The position numbers and the translations under genes are program-made. From assembly GCF_018343665.1 (NCBI RefSeq), contig NZ_JAGYPM010000001.1, forward strand, positions 531,239-595,238: a stretch of DNA of 64,000 bases. The letters are read 5' to 3'. The stretch is from Cytobacillus citreus (GTDB lineage: Bacteria > Bacillota > Bacilli > Bacillales > Cytobacillaceae). Within the stretch, counting starts at the first letter, position 1; each line of letters begins with the position of its first letter. The notes under the pieces are model-generated. The model did no database searches and was not told where the DNA came from. It saw nothing but the letters and a program-made list of their open reading frames with translations. This document shows positions 17,513 through 31,292 of this stretch, piece after piece.

Positions 17513-18007
17513 GTGTTTTTTTACATAATTGCCTTATTTATTATTGCTCTAGACCAATTTACTAAATGGCTAATCGTAAAGAATTTAGAATTAGGCGAAA
17601 GCATTGAAGTGATTAATAACTTCCTTTATATTACATCCCATCGTAATAAGGGTGCAGCCTGGGGAATATTAGAAGGACGAATGTGGTTCTTTTATATCAT
17701 TACTATTATTGTTGTTATTGGGATTATTTATTATATTCAGAAGGCAGCGAAGGGCAAGTGGCTTTTAGGTGTCTCTTTAGGCTTCATGCTTGGAGGAGCC
17801 ATTGGTAATTTTATTGATCGGGTTTATCGTCAAGAAGTAGTAGATTTTATTGACACCTATCCATTTGGCTATAATTTCCCTATCTTTAATATTGCTGACT
17901 CTGCTTTAGTCATCGGTGTGGCAATGCTGATGATACAAATGCTGCTGGAAGAGAGAGCGTTGAAAAAGGAGAAATCACATGGAGAAAATGGAACACATCA
18001 TTCCTGA
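17513..18007 (+). CDS. lspA: prolipoprotein signal peptidase (LspA, SPase II)
   Basis: 164 residues from the GTG at 17513, with GGAGG eight bases upstream; an in-frame ATG at 17474 would put that site inside the gene. Four membrane segments are visible. The two catalytic aspartates of the family lie in [17 protein letters not shown] and [22 protein letters not shown] is the conserved ligand-contact motif. It cuts the signal peptide of diacylglyceryl-modified prolipoproteins. The 3' end overlaps the next gene by 29 bases. Confidence 0.95.
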   Translation: MFFYIIALFIIALDQFTKWLIVKNLELGESIEVINNFLYITSHRNKGAAWGILEGRMWFFYIITIIVVIGIIYYIQKAAKGKWLLGVSLGFMLGGAIGNFIDRVYRQEVVDFIDTYPFGYNFPIFNIADSALVIGVAMLMIQMLLEERALKKEKSHGENGTHHS

Positions 18008-18884
18008 GGAACAAGCGGGTGAAAGAATAGATAAAGTCCTCTCAGCATTGAATGAGGAATGGTCTAGAACTCAAGTTCAGCAGTGGATTAAAGACGAGTA
18101 TGTTCTCGTTAATGGACAAAAAATTAAAACCAATTATAAATGCAGCATCAATGATCATATAGTTATCGATATTCCTGAACCGGAAGAATTAGATGTAGTT
18201 CCGGAAGAAATGAATTTAGATATATATTATGAGGATCATGATGTTTTAGTTGTAAACAAACCAAAAGGGATGGTTGTTCATCCCGCTCCAGGTCATTTAA
18301 CTGGGACACTTGTTAATGGATTGATGACACATTGTAAAGATTTATCTGGTATTAATGGAGTCATGAGACCTGGCATCGTTCATCGGATTGACAAGGATAC
18401 TTCAGGACTATTAATGGTTGCAAAAAATGATCTTGCTCATGAGAGTCTTGTCAATCAATTAGTCGAAAAATCAGTAACAAGAAAATACAAAGCAATTGTA
18501 CATGGTGTGATTCCACATGACTATGGAACAATAGATGCACCAATCGCACGTGATCAAAAGGATAGACAGAGCATGGCAGTATCTGACAATGGAAAAAAAG
18601 CCGTAACTCATTTTCAAGTTCTCGAGCGTTTTAATGATTTTACTTTTGTTGAATGCCAACTAGAAACGGGTCGAACACATCAAATTCGTGTACATATGAA
18701 ATATATCGGTTACCCCCTAGTGGGAGATCCAAAATACGGTCCAAGAAAAACCCTAGAATTAGGTGGACAAGCCTTACATGCAGGCGTATTAGGCTTCGTA
18801 CATCCGCGATCAGGAGACTATTTGGAATTTGAGGCACCTTTGCCGGCTTATTTTGATCAACTACTCGAGCAGTTAAAAAAATAA
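17979..18884 (+). CDS. ylyB: RluA-family rRNA pseudouridine synthase YlyB
   Basis: 301 residues, ATG after AAGGAG. An N-terminal S4 domain (about 12-75: [22 protein letters not shown]) precedes the RluA catalytic domain, with the catalytic Asp in [13 protein letters not shown] and the signature [11 protein letters not shown]. The closest characterised relatives are RluD-type enzymes that modify 23S rRNA helix 69; the exact target here is inferred. It overlaps lspA and ends just before the pyr promoter. Confidence 0.93.
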   Translation: MEKMEHIIPEEQAGERIDKVLSALNEEWSRTQVQQWIKDEYVLVNGQKIKTNYKCSINDHIVIDIPEPEELDVVPEEMNLDIYYEDHDVLVVNKPKGMVVHPAPGHLTGTLVNGLMTHCKDLSGINGVMRPGIVHRIDKDTSGLLMVAKNDLAHESLVNQLVEKSVTRKYKAIVHGVIPHDYGTIDAPIARDQKDRQSMAVSDNGKKAVTHFQVLERFNDFTFVECQLETGRTHQIRVHMKYIGYPLVGDPKYGPRKTLELGGQALHAGVLGFVHPRSGDYLEFEAPLPAYFDQLLEQLKK

Positions 18885-18887
18885 CCA

Positions 18888-18916
18888 TTGACAAGCGGCT
18901 AAATATGCAATAAGAT
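18888..18916 (+). promoter_or_regulatory. sigma-A promoter of the pyr operon
   Basis: A consensus TTGACA (18888-18893) and TAAGAT (18911-18916) are separated by 17 bases, directly after the ylyB stop and before the first PyrR attenuator. Confidence 0.75.
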
Positions 18917-18919
18917 TGC

Positions 18920-19052
18920 TATAGTTAAATAAGTCCTTTAATAGCAGTCCCGTGAGGCTGGGAAGGAAGCGGATTATGGTCAAGTGTATTGAACTATACC
19001 TTGATTTATAGAACAGTCGTTTACCCTCTCGCCAAATCGGCGAGAGTTTTTT
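18920..19052 (+). promoter_or_regulatory. PyrR attenuator 1 (upstream of pyrR)
   Basis: The PyrR-binding loop CAGTCCCGTGAGGCTG (18945-18960) fits the family consensus ARUCCNGNGAGGYU. Downstream an 8-bp terminator stem (19026-19033 with 19039-19046) is followed by six T. When UMP is high, PyrR binds the loop-bearing hairpin and the terminator forms. Confidence 0.93.
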
Positions 19053-19078
19053 ATATTAGAATAATTTTTCTCAAGTAA

Positions 19079-19663
<585 letters not shown>

Positions 19664-19785
19664 ATAGCCCTTTTTTAAAAGCAGTCCCGTGAGGCTGACA
19701 AAGGGGGAAGCAAGCAAAAGCAATTTTTCTTTTGCCTTACTTTTATACCCTCTTTGTGCCGATCGGCAGAAGAGGGTATTTTTGT
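19664..19785 (+). promoter_or_regulatory. PyrR attenuator 2 (pyrR-pyrP gap)
   Basis: The binding loop GCAGTCCCGTGAGGCTGAC (19681-19699) is nearly identical to site 1. The terminator stem pairs ATACCCTCTT (19745-19754) with AAGAGGGTAT (19770-19779), with an inner TGCC/GGCA helix and a T run after it. Confidence 0.92.
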
Positions 19786-19886
19786 GAAAATACGATAAAA
19801 CGCAGAAGAATATATAGCAGCAGGTGCTTATGAAGAATTTTTTCTAGAACCGGCACCTGCAAAATCTAATAGGGAGAAAATAAATA

Positions 19887-21179
19887 ATGAGCAAACCCAT
19901 TTTAGATATTAAAGACGTACCAACACCTATTCATTGGTTAACATTAAGCTTACAGCATTTATTCGCTATGTTTGGTGCAACTGTATTAGTTCCTTTCTTA
20001 GTAGATTTGGATCCTGCGATTGCTTTAATTTCGAGCGGCTTAGGGACACTTGCCTTTCTAATCATTACCCAATGGAAAGTCCCAGCCTATTTAGGCTCAT
20101 CATTTGCCTATATCATTCCCCTGCAAGTGGCTAATGCCGAAGGTGGAATTGGGGCAATGATGATAGGAAGCTTTATGGTTGGACTTCTTTATGGATTCGT
20201 AGCCCTTATTATTAAAAAAGGTGGATATCGCTGGCTCATGAACCTCTTGCCACCGATCGTTGTCGGACCTGTTATTATGGTTATCGGATTAGCATTATCA
20301 GGGACAGCAGTTGGTATGGCGATGAACGACCCAGTAACAGAAAAATACAGTATGGTGCACTTCTCGGTTGCACTCGTAACATTAGCAGTAACGATCATTT
20401 TCTCTATATACTTCAAGGGAATGCTCAGCATGATCCCAATACTTGCTGGAATAATCATTGGTTATATATATGCCGTAATCGTAGGAGTTGTAGATTTTAC
20501 TGGAGTAATTGAGGCTGATTGGGTAGCAGTTCCGAATTTTGTCTTCCCATTTGTCGATTATGATTTAAAAATAACAGTAGATATTATCCTCTTGATGGTT
20601 CCAGTTGCAATCGTGACGATATCTGAGCATATCGGCCACCAGCTTGTACTTGGAAAAGTGGTAAGTAAAGATTATATTAAGGATCCAGGACTGCATCGCT
20701 CGATCCTAGGAGATGGAATGGCTACGATGATTTCAGCTATCATGGGTGGTCCTCCAAAGACCACATATGGAGAAAACATCGGTGTACTCGCCATTACAAA
20801 GATTTATAGTGTTTATGTATTAGCTGGAGCAGCAATTATCGCGATTATCTTTGGATTTATAGGGAAAATATCAGCACTAATCAGCTCAATCCCAACACCG
20901 GTAATGGGCGGCGTATCAATCCTTTTGTTCGGAATTATCGCATCATCAGGTTTGAGAATGCTTGTAGATAGCAAGGTTGATTTCGGCGACAAACGTAATC
21001 TAGTTATCGCATCTGTTATTCTAGTCATTGGAATTGGCGGTGCACATATTGATATAGGTAAAGTACAGATCCAAGGAATGGCATTAGCAGCAATTGCAGG
21101 GGTATTATTAAACCTATTATTACCTGGAAGAGTAAAAGCACAGGAAAACATGTTCGAAAATGAATTAGAAACAGAATAA
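19887..21179 (+). CDS. pyrP: uracil permease
   Basis: 430 residues, NCS2/UraA family, about 12 to 14 membrane segments. Family features include the N-terminal QHLFAMFGATVLVP and, in the substrate region, ISEHIGHQLVLGKV and GGPPKTTYGENIGVLAITK. It imports uracil with a proton for salvage. Its place as the second gene under PyrR control matches B. subtilis. A GC-rich stem (19820-19827 with 19853-19860) lies between the attenuator and the AGGGAG ribosome-binding site. Confidence 0.97.
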   Translation: MSKPILDIKDVPTPIHWLTLSLQHLFAMFGATVLVPFLVDLDPAIALISSGLGTLAFLIITQWKVPAYLGSSFAYIIPLQVANAEGGIGAMMIGSFMVGLLYGFVALIIKKGGYRWLMNLLPPIVVGPVIMVIGLALSGTAVGMAMNDPVTEKYSMVHFSVALVTLAVTIIFSIYFKGMLSMIPILAGIIIGYIYAVIVGVVDFTGVIEADWVAVPNFVFPFVDYDLKITVDIILLMVPVAIVTISEHIGHQLVLGKVVSKDYIKDPGLHRSILGDGMATMISAIMGGPPKTTYGENIGVLAITKIYSVYVLAGAAIIAIIFGFIGKISALISSIPTPVMGGVSILLFGIIASSGLRMLVDSKVDFGDKRNLVIASVILVIGIGGAHIDIGKVQIQGMALAAIAGVLLNLLLPGRVKAQENMFENELETE

Positions 21180-21184
21180 GATAA

Positions 21185-21322
21185 CGCCTTTTAAGTAAGT
21201 CCAGAGAGATTTAAAAGGGTGTTGAAAGCTAAAGCTTAGCATATAAGAGTTGCTATATTTATTTGCTGAGCCTTGCTATGAAGTTTTTCAACACCCTAAC
21301 AAAAAAGTTAGGGTGTTTTTCT
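21185..21322 (+). promoter_or_regulatory. PyrR attenuator 3 (pyrP-pyrB gap)
   Basis: The binding loop AGTCCAGAGAGATT (21198-21211) fits the PyrR consensus, though it differs from sites 1 and 2. The terminator pairs ACACCCTAAC (21291-21300) with GTTAGGGTGT (21307-21316), followed by a T run. Confidence 0.9.
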
Positions 21323-21343
21323 ATATTAAGGGGAGGGATTTAA

Positions 21344-22282
21344 TTGAAACATTTACTTACCACAACGGACTTAAAAATCGAGGAATTGAAAGAGATTCTA
21401 GTAGATGCACAGTATTTTTTAGATGGTGGTACATGGACACCGAAAGAGAATATATTTGTGGCCAATCTTTTCTTTGAATACAGCACAAGAACGAAATGCA
21501 GTTTTGAAGTAGCAGAAAGAAGACTAGGTATTGATATCATTCCATTTGAGGTTAGTACATCGAGTGTTTCTAAAGGAGAATCTCTTTATGATACGGTTAA
21601 AACGCTTGAAGCGATTGGCGCAAATGCAGTTGTCATTCGCCATAGCAAAGATCGGTATTTTGACGAACTAAAAGGAATATCAAACGTTTCCATTATTAAT
21701 GCAGGTGATGGCTGTGGGCATCATCCAACACAGTCATTACTTGATTTATTAACAATCAAGCAGGAGTTTGGCAGCTTTGAAGGTCTAAAGGTCGCGATTA
21801 TTGGTGATATAAGACATAGCCGTGTAGCAAGATCCAATGCCGATGTTCTAGTGAGACTTGGTGCAAAGGTTGTTTTTTCCGGACCTGAGGAGTGGTTTGA
21901 TTATGAACTTCTTGAAAATGGTGACTATGAAAACATCGATACAGCAATACAAACATCTGACGTGGTCATGCTCTTGAGGATACAGCATGAGCGCCATGAA
22001 GTTAAGGGTAAAAGGACAGTTGAAGAATATCACAAAGCATACGGTTTGACAGAAGAAAGAGAACGACAAATGAAGCCTGGCAGCATCATCATGCATCCAG
22101 CGCCTGTCAACCGTAATGTGGAAATTGCAGATAGTTTAGTAGAATGCGAACGTTCGAGAATATTTAAGCAAATGCAAAATGGTGTGTATGTCCGAATGGC
22201 AGCACTAAAAAGAGCAATTGAACAATCTGAAGGGAGCGATAACAATGTCAACACTAATAAAAAATGGCCAGTTGCTAACTAA
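21344..22282 (+). CDS. pyrB: aspartate carbamoyltransferase catalytic chain
   Basis: 312 residues, TTG start after GGGGAGGG. Joins carbamoyl phosphate and aspartate. The carbamoyl-phosphate motif reads [12 protein letters not shown], where many homologues have FFEPSTRTR; Ser-Thr-Arg-Thr itself is intact. The flexible-loop Lys ([10 protein letters not shown]), [22 protein letters not shown] and HPAPVNR are all present. No regulatory chain gene is seen, as is normal in Bacillus. The last 38 bases overlap pyrC. Confidence 0.97.
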   Translation: MKHLLTTTDLKIEELKEILVDAQYFLDGGTWTPKENIFVANLFFEYSTRTKCSFEVAERRLGIDIIPFEVSTSSVSKGESLYDTVKTLEAIGANAVVIRHSKDRYFDELKGISNVSIINAGDGCGHHPTQSLLDLLTIKQEFGSFEGLKVAIIGDIRHSRVARSNADVLVRLGAKVVFSGPEEWFDYELLENGDYENIDTAIQTSDVVMLLRIQHERHEVKGKRTVEEYHKAYGLTEERERQMKPGSIIMHPAPVNRNVEIADSLVECERSRIFKQMQNGVYVRMAALKRAIEQSEGSDNNVNTNKKWPVAN

Positions 22283-23531
22283 TGAGGGTGAGTTGAAAAG
22301 AACCAATATTTTTATCGACTCAGGAAAAATTGTGGAAATTGGCGAAGGAATGGTTAGAGAAGCGGATGAAACAATTGATGCAAGCAATTTGTTGATTGCT
22401 CCTGGATTTATTGATCTCCATGTTCATTTACGCGAGCCAGGCGGTGAAAAGAAGGAAACGATTGAATCAGGTACAAGAGCTGCAGCAAAAGGTGGATTCA
22501 CAACTGTTGCAGCCATGCCGAACACAAGACCAGTTCCAGACTCAAAGGAGCAATTGGAGAAGCTTAATAAACGAATTGAAGAAACCGCATCTGTCCGTGT
22601 ACTTCCGTATGCATCCATTACGATACGTGAATTAGGTGAAGAACTGACTGATTTTCAAAGTTTGAAGGAAGCAGGAGCATTTGCCTTCACAGATGACGGA
22701 GTTGGAGTTCAATCCGCTGCGATGATGCTAGCTGCTATGAAAAAAGCTGCGGAAATCAATATGCCAATTGTAGCTCATTGTGAAGAAAATACTCTTATCA
22801 ACAAAGGTTCGGTACATGAGGGAGTATTTTCAAAGAAGCATGGATTAAATGGAATTCCATCAGTTTGTGAATCCGTTCATATTGCAAGAGATGTTCTGCT
22901 CGCAGAAGCTGCAGATTGCCACTATCATGTATGTCATATAAGCACAAAGGAATCTATAAGAGTTGTTCGTGATGCGAAGAAAGCAGGAATTAAGGTTACT
23001 GCAGAGGTGACACCTCATCACCTCCTGCTCTGTGACGAGGATATTCCGGGTCATGATGCAAATTATAAAATGAATCCTCCACTTAGAGGCGCAGCAGATA
23101 AAGAAGCACTCATTGAAGGAATACTAGATGGGACAATCGACTTTATTGCTACAGATCATGCACCACATACAGCAGAGGAGAAATCAGAAGGTATGCAGCT
23201 TGCTCCATTCGGAATAGTAGGATTGGAAACAGCTTTCCCGCTTCTCTACACTCATTTTGTTGAAAAAGGAATATTTACTTTAAAACAATTAATTGACTTT
23301 TTAACAGAAAAACCTGCTAAAGCATTTGGACTTTCTTCAGGAAGAATTGAGGTGGGAGCAAATGCGGATATCGTATTACTTGACTTAAATCATTCTGAAA
23401 AGATTAATCCGGAACAATTTGCTTCAAAAGGACGAAATACACCTTTTGCTGGCTGGGAATGCAAAGGCTGGCCAGTATTAACAATCGTAAATGGAAAAAT
23501 CGTTTGGAATAAGGAGAGTGTGACAGCATGA
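22245..23531 (+). CDS. pyrC: dihydroorotase
   Basis: 428 residues (same as B. subtilis) from the ATG at 22245, which has AGGGAG upstream; an in-frame start at 22218 is longer than the family. Class I dihydroorotase: the metal motif [10 protein letters not shown], the later His residues (VAHCEE, VCHIST), and the catalytic Asp in IATDHAPH. Closes carbamoyl-aspartate to dihydroorotate. It overlaps pyrB at its 5' end and pyrAA by four bases at its 3' end. Confidence 0.97.
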   Translation: MSTLIKNGQLLTNEGELKRTNIFIDSGKIVEIGEGMVREADETIDASNLLIAPGFIDLHVHLREPGGEKKETIESGTRAAAKGGFTTVAAMPNTRPVPDSKEQLEKLNKRIEETASVRVLPYASITIRELGEELTDFQSLKEAGAFAFTDDGVGVQSAAMMLAAMKKAAEINMPIVAHCEENTLINKGSVHEGVFSKKHGLNGIPSVCESVHIARDVLLAEAADCHYHVCHISTKESIRVVRDAKKAGIKVTAEVTPHHLLLCDEDIPGHDANYKMNPPLRGAADKEALIEGILDGTIDFIATDHAPHTAEEKSEGMQLAPFGIVGLETAFPLLYTHFVEKGIFTLKQLIDFLTEKPAKAFGLSSGRIEVGANADIVLLDLNHSEKINPEQFASKGRNTPFAGWECKGWPVLTIVNGKIVWNKESVTA

Positions 23532-24634
23532 AAAAACAGCTCATTTTAGAAGATGGCACTGTGTTTATTGGAGAAGGCTTTGGGAGTGATACGCACACAA
23601 TTGGTGAGGTTGTCTTTAATACAGGTATGACTGGCTACCAGGAGGTACTATCAGATCCTTCGTATTGCGGACAAATTGTCACGCTAACTTATCCACTCGT
23701 AGGGAATTACGGAATAAATCGAGACGATTTTGAAGCGATTACACCTGCTATACAAGGCTTTATCGTAAAGGAAGCTGCCAGCTATCCATCTAATTGGAGA
23801 AGTGAAAAGACGCTTCATGAATATTTCAAAATCAAAAATATTTCTGGAATTGTAGGAATTGACACGCGAAAACTTACTAGAATCATACGCCAATATGGAA
23901 CATTAAAAGGTGCAATTTGTAGTATAGACGATAATGTAGAGTCAGTTTTAGAAAAATTGCGGGCTACAAAGCTTCGTCAGGATCAAGTAAAGCAAGTTTC
24001 TACAAAAACGGCTTATCCTAGTCCGGGTCGTGGAAAAAGAGTGGTCTTAGTAGACTTTGGAATGAAGCATGGAATTTTAAGAGAGTTAAATAAACGGGAT
24101 TGTGATGTCATTGTTGTTCCTTATAACACATCAGCAATTGAAATATTAAACTTAAGCCCAGATGGGGTCATGTTATCAAATGGACCAGGGGACCCCAAAG
24201 ATGTGCCAGAAGCAATTGACATAATTAAAGAGCTATTAGGTAAGATTCCGCTCTTTGGAATATGTTTAGGTCACCAGCTATTCGCTCTAGCATGCGGTGC
24301 TAATACAGAAAAAATGAAATTTGGTCACAGAGGCTCTAATCACCCTGTAAAAGATTTAAAAACTGGGAAAGTTGCACTGACTTCACAAAATCATGGATAT
24401 ACGGTAGAGGATAGCTCTATCGAAAATACTAGACTTGAAGTAACTCATATAGCATTAAATGATGGAACAATCGAAGGATTACTGCATAAAGATTTTCCGG
24501 CATTTACTGTCCAATATCATCCAGAAGCTTCCCCTGGACCAGAGGACGCCAATGGTCTATTCGAACAATTCTTGCAAATGATTGAATCTGAAGAACAGGA
24601 AGGTGCTTACAAATGCCAAAACGTACAGATATAA
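23528..24634 (+). CDS. pyrAA: carbamoyl phosphate synthase, small (glutaminase) chain
   Basis: 368 residues. An N-terminal small-chain domain ([17 protein letters not shown]) is followed by a class I glutamine amidotransferase domain. The nucleophilic Cys is in [10 protein letters not shown], and the His/Glu pair is in [11 protein letters not shown]. It supplies ammonia to PyrAB. The ATG overlaps the pyrC stop (ATGA), and the 3' end overlaps pyrAB by 22 bases, consistent with coupled translation of the two subunits. Confidence 0.97.
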   Translation: MKKQLILEDGTVFIGEGFGSDTHTIGEVVFNTGMTGYQEVLSDPSYCGQIVTLTYPLVGNYGINRDDFEAITPAIQGFIVKEAASYPSNWRSEKTLHEYFKIKNISGIVGIDTRKLTRIIRQYGTLKGAICSIDDNVESVLEKLRATKLRQDQVKQVSTKTAYPSPGRGKRVVLVDFGMKHGILRELNKRDCDVIVVPYNTSAIEILNLSPDGVMLSNGPGDPKDVPEAIDIIKELLGKIPLFGICLGHQLFALACGANTEKMKFGHRGSNHPVKDLKTGKVALTSQNHGYTVEDSSIENTRLEVTHIALNDGTIEGLLHKDFPAFTVQYHPEASPGPEDANGLFEQFLQMIESEEQEGAYKCQNVQI

Positions 24635-27600
24635 AAAGTATTTTAGTCATCGGATCAGGTCCTATCGTTATTGGTCAGGCAGCAGAGTTTGATTATGCAG
24701 GAACTCAAGCGTGTATTGCCTTAAAGGAAGAAGGTTATCGCGTCATTTTAATCAACTCAAACCCTGCAACAATTATGACGGATACAGAGATTGCTGATGC
24801 GGTGTATATCGAACCGCTAACCTTGGAATTTGTAAGCCGGATTATTAGAAAGGAGCGTCCAGATGCCCTTGTACCGACCCTTGGAGGTCAGACCGGATTA
24901 AACCTTGCTGTCGAGTTGGCTAAATCAGGCGTCCTTGATGAATGCGGGGTAGAAATTTTAGGTACAAAACTTTCTGCAATTGAGAAAGCAGAGGACCGCG
25001 ATCTTTTCAGAAGCTTAATGAATGAATTAGGTGAGCCTGTTCCAGAAAGTGAAATTATTCATTCATTAGAGGAAGCATATGAATTTGTAAATAAAATTGG
25101 CTATCCCGTTATCGTTCGCCCAGCATTCACCCTTGGTGGAACAGGCGGAGGAATATGTCATAATGAGGAAGAGTTAATCGAAATTGTAACAAGTGGATTA
25201 AAGCACAGTCCTGTTACACAATGTTTATTAGAAAAAAGCATTGCCGGATATAAAGAAATTGAATACGAAGTGATGAGAGATTCGAACGATAACGCCATCG
25301 TTGTCTGTAACATGGAAAATATTGATCCAGTCGGTATCCATACTGGCGACTCAATTGTAGTTGCACCGAGTCAAACACTCAGTGACCGTGAGTACCAGCT
25401 TTTAAGAAATACATCTTTAAAAATCATTCGTGCATTAGAAATCGAAGGCGGATGTAATGTTCAGCTAGCTCTCGACCCATACAGCTTTAACTACTATATT
25501 ATTGAAGTAAATCCAAGGGTAAGCCGTTCTTCAGCTCTGGCTTCGAAAGCGACAGGGTATCCTATCGCAAAATTAGCAGCAAAAATTGCTGTTGGATTAA
25601 CTTTGGATGAAATGATGAACCCCGTTACTGGGAAAACATATGCTTGTTTCGAGCCTGCATTAGATTATATCGTGACAAAAATCCCGCGTTGGCCCTTTGA
25701 TAAATTTGAATCAGCAAACCGTTCCTTGGGCACGCAAATGAAAGCGACTGGAGAAGTCATGGCTATCGGCCGGACACTTGAAGAATCTTTATTAAAAGCA
25801 GTCCGTTCTCTTGAAGCAAATGTATATCATCTTGGTCTAAATAATGGACATGAAGCAGACGATGATCTGATCGAGAAGAGAATCCGAAAAGCTGGAGATG
25901 AACGCTTATTTTATATCGGTGAAGCTCTTAGAAGAGGGGTAAGTATTGATACCCTTCATGAGTGGAGTCAAATCGACTTATTTTTCCTTCATAAAATGGA
26001 AAAAATCGTAGCTTTTGAAAAAGAAATATCAAAGTATCCCTACAACAGAGAAATTGCTAAGAAAGCAAAGGAAATGGGCTTTGCGGATATTGTGATTGCT
26101 CAGCTTTGGGGAGCTTCGGAACAAGAAGTATACAACTGGAGAACTGAGTTTAGTATCATTCCAGTTTATAAAATGGTTGATACTTGTGCAGCCGAATTTG
26201 AATCAGAAACACCATATTACTATGGCACATATGAAGAGGAAAATGAATCGGTTGTGACAGATCGTAAAAGTGTTGTTGTACTTGGCTCAGGCCCAATTCG
26301 AATTGGCCAAGGTGTGGAATTTGACTATGCAACAGTACACTCTGTATGGGCAATCAAGGAAGCTGGCTATGAAGCAATAATCATTAATAATAACCCTGAG
26401 ACTGTTTCTACAGATTTTAGCATCTCAGACAAGCTATATTTTGAGCCGCTGACAATTGAGGATGTTATGCATATTATTGACCTCGAAAAACCTGAAGGTG
26501 TAGTTGTCCAATTTGGAGGGCAAACTGCGATTAATCTAGCAGCAAGTCTAGTTGAAAGAGGAGTAAAAATACTTGGCACTCCACTTGAAAACCTTGATCG
26601 TGCAGAGGATAGAGACAAATTTGAACATGCGTTGGCAAAATTAAATATTCCTCAGCCAAAAGGTAAGACGGCGCTATCTGTAGAAGAGGCTGTTTCCATT
26701 GCTAACGAAATTGGCTATCCAGTACTTGTTCGCCCATCATATGTTCTTGGCGGCCGTGCTATGGAAATTGTTTATATAGAGGAAGAACTGCTGCATTATA
26801 TGAAAAATGCCGTAAAAATTAACCCTGAGCATCCAGTATTGATTGATCGTTATTTGACAGGAAAAGAAATTGAAGTAGATGCAATCTCTGATGGCGAAGG
26901 AATATTAATTCCAGGAATAATGGAGCATATTGAACGAGCAGGTGTCCATTCTGGTGACTCTATTGCCGTATATCCTCCTCAAAGCATTTCAGACGAAGTA
27001 AAATCAAAAATAATTGATTATACGGAGAAGCTTGCAAAGGGATTAGGAATCATCGGATTATTAAATATCCAATATGTAGTCGCTAATGAAGAGGTATATG
27101 TGATTGAGGTTAACCCAAGATCCAGCCGAACAGTACCTTTTTTAAGCAAAATTACAAATGTCCCAATGGCTAAAATTGCAACAAAGGTTATACTTGGACA
27201 AACACTTGCGCAGCAAGGCTACAAAACTGGGCTTGTACCTGAAAAATGTGGGGTTTTTGTTAAAGTTCCAGTTTTCTCTTTTGCCAAATTAAGAAGAGTG
27301 GATATTACCTTAGGACCTGAAATGAAATCCACTGGAGAAGTAATGGGGAAAGATAGCACATTAGAAAAAGCATTATATAAGGGTTTGGTCGCATCTGGTA
27401 TGAAAATTCATAAATTTGGTTCAGTCCTTATGACTGTATCTGATAAGGATAAAGAAGAAGCTTTATCACTTGCGAAACGCTTCGTATCAAGTGGCTATCG
27501 GTTAATGGCCACAAACGGAACTGCGAAATATCTACAATCAGCAGGAATACCTGTAAAAACTGTCGATAAAATTGGTTCTGAAGGTCCAACTCTCCTTGAT

Positions 27601-27821
27601 GTAATCAAAAACGGAGAAGCACAAATTATCATTAACACTTTAACAAAAGGAAAACAGCCTGAAAGAGATGGATTCCGCATTCGTCGGGAAGCTGTAGAAA
27701 ATGGTGTTCCATGCTTAACTTCTCTCGATACAGCTGATGCTATTCTACAGGTAATTGAGTCCATGAATTTCTCTGCAGATGCAATGGAGAAATCTGCGGA
27801 TATCAAGGAGGAAGTCTTGGC

Positions 27822-27825
<4 letters not shown>
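24613..27825 (+). CDS. pyrAB: carbamoyl phosphate synthase, large chain (pyrimidine-specific)
   Basis: 1070 residues (B. subtilis 1071). Two homologous ATP-grasp halves are visible: residues 1-550 or so with [13 protein letters not shown] and 551-930 with [13 protein letters not shown]. An MGS-like allosteric domain ([24 protein letters not shown]) ends the protein. It makes carbamoyl phosphate from bicarbonate, ammonia and two ATP. Overlaps with pyrAA before it and pyrK after it (ATGA) suggest coupled translation. Confidence 0.98.
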
Positions 27826-29509
<1,684 letters not shown>

Positions 29510-29511
29510 CG

Positions 29512-30228
29512 TTGAAAAATTCACTCATAATCGCGCTTGATTTTGCAAATAAGAATGAAGTTTCGAATTTCCTAAAAGCTTTTGAAAACGAAAAGCTTTT
29601 TCTAAAAGTAGGTATGGAGCTTTTTTACCAGGAAGGACCTAGTATTATCCATGATTTAAAAGAACAAGGACATAAGATTTTTCTTGATCTAAAGCTTCAT
29701 GATATTCCAAACACTGTAAAAAGTGCAATGAAAGGCCTTGCCCGACTTAATTGTGATCTTGTAAATGTTCATGCTGCTGGCGGATTTGAAATGATGGAAT
29801 CAGCATTAGAAGGGTTAGAAGCGGGTACCATAGCTGGCAATAAGAGACCAGCTTGTATAGCTGTTACACAATTAACAAGTACTTCAGAAGAGCAAATGAA
29901 AAAAGAACAGCTCATTCAAGTTCCATTAGAAGAATCAGTTCTTCACTATGCAGCATTGGCTAGTAAAGCAAAATTGGACGGTGTTGTATGTTCTACCTTT
30001 GAAGCTAGATCTATTCATCAATCACTTGGGTCTTCCTTTCTTACCGTTGCTCCTGGCATTCGTTTGAAAACGGACAACGTACAGGATCAAAAGCGTGTAG
30101 CAACTCCTGAATATGCCAAGTCTGAAGGTGTTTCAACCATTGTTGTAGGACGTTCAATCACACAATCTGATCAACCGCTGGAAAAATATTTAACATTTAA
30201 ACGAAGTTGGGAAGGTGTTTTTTCATGA
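29512..30228 (+). CDS. pyrF: orotidine 5'-phosphate decarboxylase
   Basis: 238 residues from the TTG at 29512, with GGAAGGAG 12 bases upstream and homology beginning there; an in-frame ATG at 29485 inside pyrD has no binding site. The catalytic Asp/Lys/Asp array is in [18 protein letters not shown] and VVGRSIT form the phosphate site. It makes UMP from OMP. It starts two bases after pyrD stops and overlaps pyrE by four bases. Confidence 0.96.
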   Translation: MKNSLIIALDFANKNEVSNFLKAFENEKLFLKVGMELFYQEGPSIIHDLKEQGHKIFLDLKLHDIPNTVKSAMKGLARLNCDLVNVHAAGGFEMMESALEGLEAGTIAGNKRPACIAVTQLTSTSEEQMKKEQLIQVPLEESVLHYAALASKAKLDGVVCSTFEARSIHQSLGSSFLTVAPGIRLKTDNVQDQKRVATPEYAKSEGVSTIVVGRSITQSDQPLEKYLTFKRSWEGVFS

Positions 30229-30863
30229 ATCGCAAAATAGCAGAAAGTTTATTAGATATTAAAGCAGTCGCATTAAAGCCAAACAATCCTTTTACTTGGT
30301 CATCAGGTCTGCTTGCACCAATTTATTGTGATAATCGTCTTACATTATCATACCCTTCCGTTCGTAAAGAAATCGCAATCGGGCTAAAGGAAACGATCTT
30401 AGCGAAATTCCCAGGCGCAGAACTTATTGCTGGTACAGCTACAGCAGGCATCCCTCATGCTGCATGGGTGAGTGACTTAATCGATCTTCCTATGTGCTAT
30501 GTTCGTTCAAAGCCGAAAGGCCATGGACAAGGAAATCAAATTGAAGGCAAAGCAGAGCAAGGACAAAAGGTTGTTGTCGTAGAGGATTTAATTTCAACAG
30601 GCGGGAGCGTTATTACTGCTGTTGAAGCATTGAGGCAAGCAGGATGTGAGGTATTAGGAGTAGTAGCTATTTTTTCCTATCAGCTTGAAAAAGGGAAGGA
30701 ATTACTGGAGAACGCTAATATTACAGCCTATACATTGACTGATTTTGAAACTTTATCAGAAATTGCGAGAGAAAAAGGATATATTCAAGAAGAAGACATG
30801 AAAAAGCTTGCTGAATGGAGAAAGAATCCGATAGAGTGGGGAAAAGTGGCTGATAAATTGTAA
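30225..30863 (+). CDS. pyrE: orotate phosphoribosyltransferase
   Basis: 212 residues from the ATG at 30225 (AAGGTG upstream), overlapping the pyrF stop; an in-frame start at 30207 is unsupported. The PRPP-binding loop is [13 protein letters not shown], and [16 protein letters not shown] and [17 protein letters not shown] line the active site. It converts orotate and PRPP to OMP. It is the last gene of the operon; a terminator lies at 30951-30987. Confidence 0.97.
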   Translation: MNRKIAESLLDIKAVALKPNNPFTWSSGLLAPIYCDNRLTLSYPSVRKEIAIGLKETILAKFPGAELIAGTATAGIPHAAWVSDLIDLPMCYVRSKPKGHGQGNQIEGKAEQGQKVVVVEDLISTGGSVITAVEALRQAGCEVLGVVAIFSYQLEKGKELLENANITAYTLTDFETLSEIAREKGYIQEEDMKKLAEWRKNPIEWGKVADKL

Positions 30864-30950
30864 TTCTGCCCGATTTTAGGAGGGAAAATGCCCAAATATT
30901 ATCATTAGCAGCAAGGAATTACACTAAATGGAGAATAACTGTATAAAAGA

Positions 30951-30988
30951 AAGGCAAGCAGGTTAATAATGCTTGCCTTTGCTTTTTT
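30951..30988 (+). terminator. pyr operon terminator
   Basis: AAGGCAAGCA (30951-30960) pairs perfectly with TGCTTGCCTT (30970-30979), followed by TGCTTTTTT. Confidence 0.85.
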
Positions 30989-31004
30989 AAACGTTAAAGT
31001 ATAA

Positions 31005-31292
31005 ATTGCCAGCGCAGAAGACGATCCGACGCATTTGCCAATTTTAGGAATTAAGTACGACTGACAGGACAAGGAAGGCTTCATTAGCATTCACATCGCA
31101 CGAAGGAAAAGCGATAGCTTTTACGAGGATGTCCTAGTCGGGCGAATGCCACAGGATAAGGAAAGTTTCGTCAGAGATACATCGCCATGCCAAAAGAGAA
31201 GCTTTTGGGAGGACGTGGCATGTATGAGCGCGATAAGTGCAACTACGCCTCTGTCTTCTCCTTTCTATGGCTCGCCAATCGGCGAGTTTTCT
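31005..31292 (+). ncRNA. structured intergenic element D, possible noncoding RNA with its own terminator
   Basis: This fills the 429-base gap between pyrE and rqcH. It is GC-richer than its surroundings. Hairpin 1 nests GCATTC/GAATGC (31087-31092, 31144-31149), ACATC/GATGT (31093-31097, 31128-31132) and AAAAGC/GCTTTT (31107-31112, 31117-31122). Hairpin 2 nests ATCGC/GCGAT (31181-31185, 31230-31234) and CATGCCA/TGGCATG (31186-31192, 31216-31222). A CTCGCC/GGCGAG stem (31271-31286) with a T run on the plus strand ends it. TATAAA at 31000-31005 could be a -10, but no good -35 is seen. It may equally be a dispersed repeat; I see no second copy here. Confidence 0.45.

Noticed and set aside
21470..21505. 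PyrB motif [12 protein letters not shown] as a damaged active site
   Set aside because: Ser-Thr-Arg-Thr and all other catalytic residues are intact, and similar variants with Lys after STRT exist in other Bacillus PyrB proteins.
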